Assembly (NCBI GenBank): GCA_037720595.1
Contig: JBBJLW010000017.1
Location: 8,032 to 72,031, forward strand
DNA from: Gaiellasilicea sp037720595
Lineage (GTDB): Bacteria > Actinomycetota > Thermoleophilia > Gaiellales > Gaiellaceae
Length of the DNA: 64,000 nt
Direction: 5' to 3'
The translations under genes and the position numbers were made by a program. Position 1 is the first letter of the stretch. Every line of letters begins with the position of its first letter. Positions 60,302-64,000 of this stretch are shown one piece after another. Below the pieces are notes generated by a model. That model searched no databases. It was not told the DNA's origin and was given only the letters and a program-made list of their open reading frames with translations.

Positions 60302-60957
60302 CGGTCGAGGTGATCCCGGAACTGGGCCCAGTAATGCTCCATCGTCGTCTCGCGGGCAGGGTGGAGCGGGTCGTAGGGGATGTAGTTGACGGTGCGGACG
60401 ATCCAGCCGTCCTCACCGAGATCGAGGACGTTGATGCACGCCGGTGCCTGCTCGAAGGTGCCGAAGTAGGTGCGGTCGCCGGAGAGCGCGTAGGAGATCA
60501 CGATCCGATTGACGCCGCCGTGGAGGACGGCAAGCGCCGTGTGCCAATCGCGCGCGAGCAGCCGCTCCAGTGCCGGGTGGACACGATCGAGCGCCTCGCC
60601 GAGCGACTCGCCGCCGAGGAAGCGCTCCCCCTCGTCCTTGATCCTCAGCGCTCCGACGAACGCGCGCTCGAGCTCCTCCGGTGGAATCGCGTCGAGCCGG
60701 CCGCCCCGCCACTCGGCCAGCTCGGGCCACCGCTCGACCTCGAGCCCCGGCGCGACGAGCTCGGCCGTCTCGGCCGTGCGGGGAAGATCGCTTGCGACGA
60801 CCAGGTCGAGCTCGATCTCGGCCAGGGCATCGCGCGCCGCCTCCGCTTGCGCGCGGCCGTTCTCGGTCAGCGGCACCTGCTCTGGATTGATCGGGCGACC
60901 CGCCTCGTCGACGTACGACACCTCGGCGTGTCGCATTAGGTAGAGCCTTCGCCTCAT
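60298..60957 (-). CDS. Histidine phosphatase family protein
   Basis: 219-residue phosphoglycerate-mutase-like phosphatase. 'LYLMRHAEVSYVDEAGRPIN' has the catalytic Arg-His, and 'LAVLHGGVNRIVISYAL' the second His. The ATG overlaps the nadR stop, so it ends a three-gene operon pnuC-nadR-phosphatase. It could remove a phosphate from a nucleotide such as NMN or from a by-product of the kinase, but this is only suggested by context. Its end overlaps the convergent kinase gene by four bases. Confidence 0.85.
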   Translation of the reverse strand: MRRRLYLMRHAEVSYVDEAGRPINPEQVPLTENGRAQAEAARDALAEIELDLVVASDLPRTAETAELVAPGLEVERWPELAEWRGGRLDAIPPEELERAFVGALRIKDEGERFLGGESLGEALDRVHPALERLLARDWHTALAVLHGGVNRIVISYALSGDRTYFGTFEQAPACINVLDLGEDGWIVRTVNYIPYDPLHPARETTMEHYWAQFRDHLDR

Positions 60958-61937
60958 CCGGAGCCGACCTCGCCGAGCGCCACCTTGATCTGCTCGACTC
61001 GCTGCTCGACAGGCCCGGTGACGGTGACGTAGGGAATTCCACGGCGCTCGAGATCGCGCGCCTGCTGCTCCTGGAACTCCCCCGACGCCGCGCCTGCCAT
61101 CTCGCGTGTGCCGTCCTGGATCCAGCCGAAGTCGTTGGCGCAGAGAAACCAGGTGTAGTCGGCAACGGTTCGGTCGACGAGCTCGTGCAAGCGCCCGTCC
61201 GCGGTGCCGTACGACCGCAAGGACCAGTGCAGCGTCGTCCAGGCATTCGTGTCGCAGATGAGGAACCTGCGGGCGTGGCGGGAGGCGGCGTCCTCGCGCG
61301 GCCGCTGCCGCCGCGCCATCTTCAGGTGGTCGGCGAACGACCCCTCGAGCCCCTGCGCCTCCCAGAGCTCGCGGCCGAACTCGTGGGTCCAGAGCGTGCT
61401 CAGCTCCTCCGCCATGCGCTGCGCGAGCGTCGACTTGCCCGTCGACTCGGTTCCGACGAAGACGACGCGCTCGATCAGCGAGGAATAGACGAGTGGATCG
61501 AGCCAGCCGCGGTAGGCGTACGGATCGGAGCGGATCACCGTGCCCGAGGTCGGAACCAGCGTCCTCGCCTCGTCGACGAGCACGTGCTCGGCTCCCAGCA
61601 AGCCGGCAAACCGTTCGTACCCTCGCTCGCTGGAGAAGATCGTGTCGAAGCGGCCCAGGAACGCGACACCGGCCGCGTAGATCTCGGCATACGCGGGGTC
61701 GTCGGCGTCGAGGTGCTCGGCCAGCGGATCGTCGAGCGCCAGGATGTTCTCGATTCCGGGATAGAGCTCGCGCAGCCACCAGAGTCTGAGCTCGACCGGC
61801 ATGCGCTCCCCGTCCGGCCGGCGGCTGTCGTAGACGACGATCGTGAGCTCGTCGACCTGCGATAGCGCGGTCTCGATCATGAGCTGGTGGCCGCGGTGCA
61901 GCGGTAGGAACTTCCCGAAGACGAGCCCTCGCTTCAT
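60954..61937 (-). CDS. nadR: NadR-type nicotinamide-nucleotide adenylyltransferase / ribosylnicotinamide kinase
   Basis: 327 residues without the N-terminal DNA-binding domain of enterobacterial NadR. The adenylyltransferase part has 'GLVFGKFLPLHRGHQLMIET' with the His-x-Gly-His nucleotide motif. The C-terminal kinase part has P-loop 'VVFVGTESTGKSTLAQRMAE' and 'FLICDTNAWTT'. Together they turn nicotinamide riboside into NMN and then NAD. It overlaps pnuC before it and the phosphatase after it by four bases. Confidence 0.92.
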   Translation of the reverse strand: MKRGLVFGKFLPLHRGHQLMIETALSQVDELTIVVYDSRRPDGERMPVELRLWWLRELYPGIENILALDDPLAEHLDADDPAYAEIYAAGVAFLGRFDTIFSSERGYERFAGLLGAEHVLVDEARTLVPTSGTVIRSDPYAYRGWLDPLVYSSLIERVVFVGTESTGKSTLAQRMAEELSTLWTHEFGRELWEAQGLEGSFADHLKMARRQRPREDAASRHARRFLICDTNAWTTLHWSLRSYGTADGRLHELVDRTVADYTWFLCANDFGWIQDGTREMAGAASGEFQEQQARDLERRGIPYVTVTGPVEQRVEQIKVALGEVGSG

Positions 61938-62635
61938 GCGGCGATGGCCTGCGGAAGCTCTTCGTCGCTCCAGTCGGCGTTCTCGTCGCACACCCAATGG
62001 AGCCAGCCGGCGACGTTGATCGCCTGGTAGACGAACGTCAGTGCGAATGGCCCCCAGAGCCCGCCGTGGAAGAAGAGTGGCCAGGCGCAGACATTCGAGA
62101 GGCTCCACGCGATCCAGTTCGCCTTGTAGCGGAAGGCGTCGAGCCACATCGCGGCGATCGCGAACACGACGCTCCCCGCTTCGAGCGTCCACCACAGTGT
62201 GTAGGCGTACCCCTCCATCCCGCGGTACGCATAGACGCTGTAGGCGAACACCGCGAGTGCGAGCGCCGTCCCGGCGAGGTCGGTGCGCACCCGGGGGCGC
62301 CAGCCGATGCGGGATCCGACGAGCGTCCATTGGAGCATCCCGTAGGCGGCGAAGACGAGGAAGCTGACCTGGAGCCAACCAAGGAGTGGCAGCCCGCTCG
62401 AGAAGAAGAGAGCACACCAGAGGCCTGCGTTGACGATCATCCAGGCCCAGTAGCCCTGGCTCTTCCAGACGAGGAAGACCGTCGCGATCACCGCTGCGAG
62501 GCCGCCTCCCCAACCCTCCACGAACGAGCGCCCGCCGAGGTACGCGTATCCGGCTCCGTTGACCAGGACGAACGCGGCGGCTACCGACGCATGCAGGAGC
62601 GGGCTGTGCACATGGCGCCCGAGTCGATCGATCAT
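61934..62635 (-). CDS. pnuC: Nicotinamide riboside transporter PnuC
   Basis: 233 residues, seven likely helices. 'SQGYWAWMIVNAGLWCALFF' and 'ANWIAWSLSNVCAWPLFFH' are the family's Trp/Asn-rich substrate helices, repeated in the two halves. Uptake of nicotinamide riboside is driven by its phosphorylation, done by the overlapping nadR product. ATG with AAGGAGG just upstream. Its leader contains a strong hairpin. Confidence 0.92.
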   Translation of the reverse strand: MIDRLGRHVHSPLLHASVAAAFVLVNGAGYAYLGGRSFVEGWGGGLAAVIATVFLVWKSQGYWAWMIVNAGLWCALFFSSGLPLLGWLQVSFLVFAAYGMLQWTLVGSRIGWRPRVRTDLAGTALALAVFAYSVYAYRGMEGYAYTLWWTLEAGSVVFAIAAMWLDAFRYKANWIAWSLSNVCAWPLFFHGGLWGPFALTFVYQAINVAGWLHWVCDENADWSDEELPQAIAA

Positions 62636-62690
62636 CTCGCCTCCTTGTTGGTTTGCCGCTCGCGCGGCTTCGGGCTCCCGGTATGGGGCC

Positions 62691-62718
62691 CAGGCGGCTC
62701 GATCAGGAACGCCGCCTG
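62691..62718 (-). promoter_or_regulatory. Hairpin in the pnuC leader
   Basis: Perfect 8-bp stem CAGGCGGC/GCCGCCTG with a 12-base loop in the 98 bases between the DUF6285 stop and pnuC. It may terminate upstream transcription or act as a leader element; I could not match it to a known NAD riboswitch. Confidence 0.4.
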
Positions 62719-62732
62719 TCGTGAAGACGCCT

Positions 62733-63047
62733 TCAGTGTAGTTCATCCACGTACTTCGCCAGATGCCGCGGATTCGAGACGCGCAGCTTCGCCGCGACCT
62801 GCTCCTTCAGGAGCGCGACGGCGTTCTCGGGGACGTTGCCGGCGCGGATCCGACGGGCGAGCTCCCATTCTTCCTCCCGCGCGGGTGTCGCCGTCCCGAG
62901 CTCGCGCTCGGCGATCCCGAGCCCGTTGATCGCGACGAGCGTGCGGAACTTGAGCCGGTGGTCGTCGAGGATGGGGAGGATCTCGGCCTGCAGGAACTCG
63001 CGCACCGCCTCGGCCAGCTCCTGCGGGGTCGGGCGGTCATGCTGCAT
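62733..63047 (-). CDS. DUF6285 domain protein
   Basis: 104 residues, mostly helical. 'PTPQELAEAVREFLQAEILP' and 'LRVSNPRHLAKYVDELH' are the recognisable ends of DUF6285. The family is usually encoded with an aminoglycoside-type kinase and acyl-CoA dehydrogenase; here it overlaps the phosphotransferase by 11 bases. Its biochemical role is unknown. Confidence 0.75.
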   Translation of the reverse strand: MQHDRPTPQELAEAVREFLQAEILPILDDHRLKFRTLVAINGLGIAERELGTATPAREEEWELARRIRAGNVPENAVALLKEQVAAKLRVSNPRHLAKYVDELH

Positions 63048-63954
63048 GTTGGATCAGATCCAGCAGCTCGTACTCCATCTCGGCCGCAAGGCGTCCGAGC
63101 ACGGCGAGCTCGACGGAACGCTCCTGCCCGTTGAAGTGGCGCCGTGACTGGGTCAGGCAGCCGGTCGCCCACTTGACGTTGCCAAAGACCTCCCAGACAA
63201 CGAGCTCCTCGAGCGAGACCTCTCGGCCGGTCAGCTCGGCGTAGCGCTCGAGGTAGGGCTCTGCATCGGCGATCCCGCCGAGCCGCCGCTCGTCCGCCCC
63301 GAAGCGCCAGGCGCGGACGAGAGGCCAGGCGAGATCCTCGACCGGGTCCGCGAGGTGGGCGAACTCCCAGTCGAGCACCGCGACGAGACCCTTCTCGTCG
63401 ACCGCGACGTTGCCGATCCGCCAGTCACCATGGGAGACGACAGCCTCCCGGTGCGTCGGCAGCCGCTCACGCACCCAGAGCAGGCCCAGCTCGATCGCCG
63501 GATGCGGCTCGCCGACCGAGTCGAGCTCCTCGTAGAACCGCGCGACGGCGTCCCCCTGCTCGAGGAAGGCCAGCCGCTCGGGCGGGATCGCGTGGATCTT
63601 CGCGAGCTCCTCGGCCAGCTCGAGGTCGAGGCCGGGCGGCGGATTCTTGACGATGCGGCGGCCGATCGTCTCCCCGTGCACTCGTTCCATCACGAACGCC
63701 TCCTTTCCCTCGACCTCGCCGAGGTAGGCGATCGGCTCCGGAACCTTCACGCCCGCCTCGTGGACGGCGCGGAGCACCTCGAACTCGTGCTCGAGAGAGA
63801 GCGTCGCCTGGTGGATGACGCCGCCGGCCGCACGGCGGACCAGCAGCTCGCGCCCGCCCGCGTCGACTGCCCACGCTTCCTTCGAGGCTCCTCCCGCCAG
63901 CAGCACCGCGCGCTCGACGTCCTGATCGAGCGCCGCCGCGAAGGCCTCCGTCAC
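63037..63954 (-). CDS. Phosphotransferase (APH/choline kinase fold)
   Basis: 305 residues. 'GGASKEAWAVDAGGRELLVR' is the nucleotide loop, 'FVMERVHGETIGRRIV' the hinge, 'AVVSHGDWRIGNVAVDEKG' the catalytic Asp/Asn, and 'VAVLDWEFAHLADPVEDLAW' the metal Asp. The close homologues are ACAD10/11-type kinases that act on 4-hydroxyacyl-CoAs. That fits the DUF6285 and probable ACAD neighbours but is inferred. GTG start overlapping the next gene's stop. Confidence 0.83.
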   Translation of the reverse strand: MTEAFAAALDQDVERAVLLAGGASKEAWAVDAGGRELLVRRAAGGVIHQATLSLEHEFEVLRAVHEAGVKVPEPIAYLGEVEGKEAFVMERVHGETIGRRIVKNPPPGLDLELAEELAKIHAIPPERLAFLEQGDAVARFYEELDSVGEPHPAIELGLLWVRERLPTHREAVVSHGDWRIGNVAVDEKGLVAVLDWEFAHLADPVEDLAWPLVRAWRFGADERRLGGIADAEPYLERYAELTGREVSLEELVVWEVFGNVKWATGCLTQSRRHFNGQERSVELAVLGRLAAEMEYELLDLIQHAA

Positions 63955-64000
63955 AGCACGAGCTCCGCCATCACCTGGAGCGCCTCGGGCTGCCGGACCT
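63951..64000 (-). CDS. C-terminal end of a gene continuing beyond the window
   Basis: The last 15 codons read 'VRQPEALQVMAELVL' and overlap the phosphotransferase GTG by three bases, as expected for an operon. The stop is certain; the identity is not. An acyl-CoA dehydrogenase is a guess from the usual gene order. Confidence 0.5.
   Translation of the reverse strand, partial: VRQPEALQVMAELVL

Noticed and set aside
62636..62746. TPP- or NAD-type riboswitch upstream of pnuC
   Set aside because: A CTGATC segment and a hairpin are present, but the conserved cores of these riboswitches cannot be aligned.

Overview
The window is GC-rich, tightly packed bacterial chromosome from an actinomycete-type organism. 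Support comes from the NucS mismatch endonuclease, an F420-type PPOX oxidoreductase, a DinB gene with an actinobacterial LexA box (CGAAC-N4-GTTCG), ArgR/ArgG/ArgH, frequent GTG starts and many ATGA/GTGA gene overlaps. A deep-branching soil or sediment lineage such as Thermoleophilia (Gaiellales/Solirubrobacterales) is my inference. I see no prophage, insertion sequence, CRISPR array or rRNA operon.

Layout. 1-4.2 kb: three GT-C type membrane glycosyltransferases, the first cut by the window edge. 4.2-8.6 kb: serS, a HAD phosphatase, a cytochrome c lipoprotein and an unknown membrane protein. 8.7-12.5 kb: nucS, two overlapping short MDR dehydrogenases and a divergent MFS transporter. 12.5-13.05 kb: tRNA-Ala(CGC), a hairpin and a broken beta-propeller (lactonase-like) gene. 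13.1-21.3 kb: a chain of overlapping plus-strand genes (aminotransferase, GT2, DUF2064, membrane-fused sulfite-oxidase-like molybdoenzyme, GT87-like transferase, cupin, membrane protein), an antisense SDR epimerase and a cupin lipoprotein. 21.3-25.6 kb: MTA phosphorylase, a PRC-barrel protein, and a minus-strand trio of ATP-grasp enzyme, esterase and a frameshifted second esterase.

25.8-32.5 kb: a secreted group with a collagen-like/lamin-tail protein, a lamin-tail/ExeM-type nuclease and a 5'-nucleotidase, interrupted by rsgA on the other strand. 32.5-39.2 kb: azlCD, a small two-component group whose histidine protein lacks a visible ATPase domain, an NrtR-like regulator divergent from a BMP/PnrA-type binding lipoprotein, a methyltransferase, a MoaD/ThiS-BNR pair and an F420-type flavoprotein. 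39.2-45 kb: dinB with its SOS box, an omega-aminotransferase and argR-argG-argH. 45.2-55.8 kb: a MacB/FtsX-type exporter, EVE protein, HMG-CoA lyase, class III CoA-transferase, DedA, SDR, YyaL and GNAT. 55.9-60.3 kb: a branched-chain amino-acid type binding protein, acyl-CoA dehydrogenase, thiolase and a small-molecule kinase. 60.3-62.6 kb: a nicotinamide riboside salvage operon (pnuC-nadR-histidine phosphatase). 62.7 kb to the end: DUF6285, a phosphotransferase and the tail of a further gene.

Functional reading. Fatty/branched acid breakdown (thiolase, ACAD, HMG-CoA lyase, CoA-transferase, Liv-type binding protein, AzlCD) and nucleotide/NAD salvage (secreted nuclease and 5'-nucleotidase, BMP protein, PnuC/NadR, NrtR) recur across the window. 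Sequence damage is seen at three places: a lactonase-like pseudogene with a 19-bp tandem duplication, a one-base frameshift in an esterase, and a membrane gene without a stop codon at its expected end. The most unusual gene sets are the esterase/esterase/ATP-grasp trio, the kinase-less two-component group and the secreted lamin-tail nuclease group.
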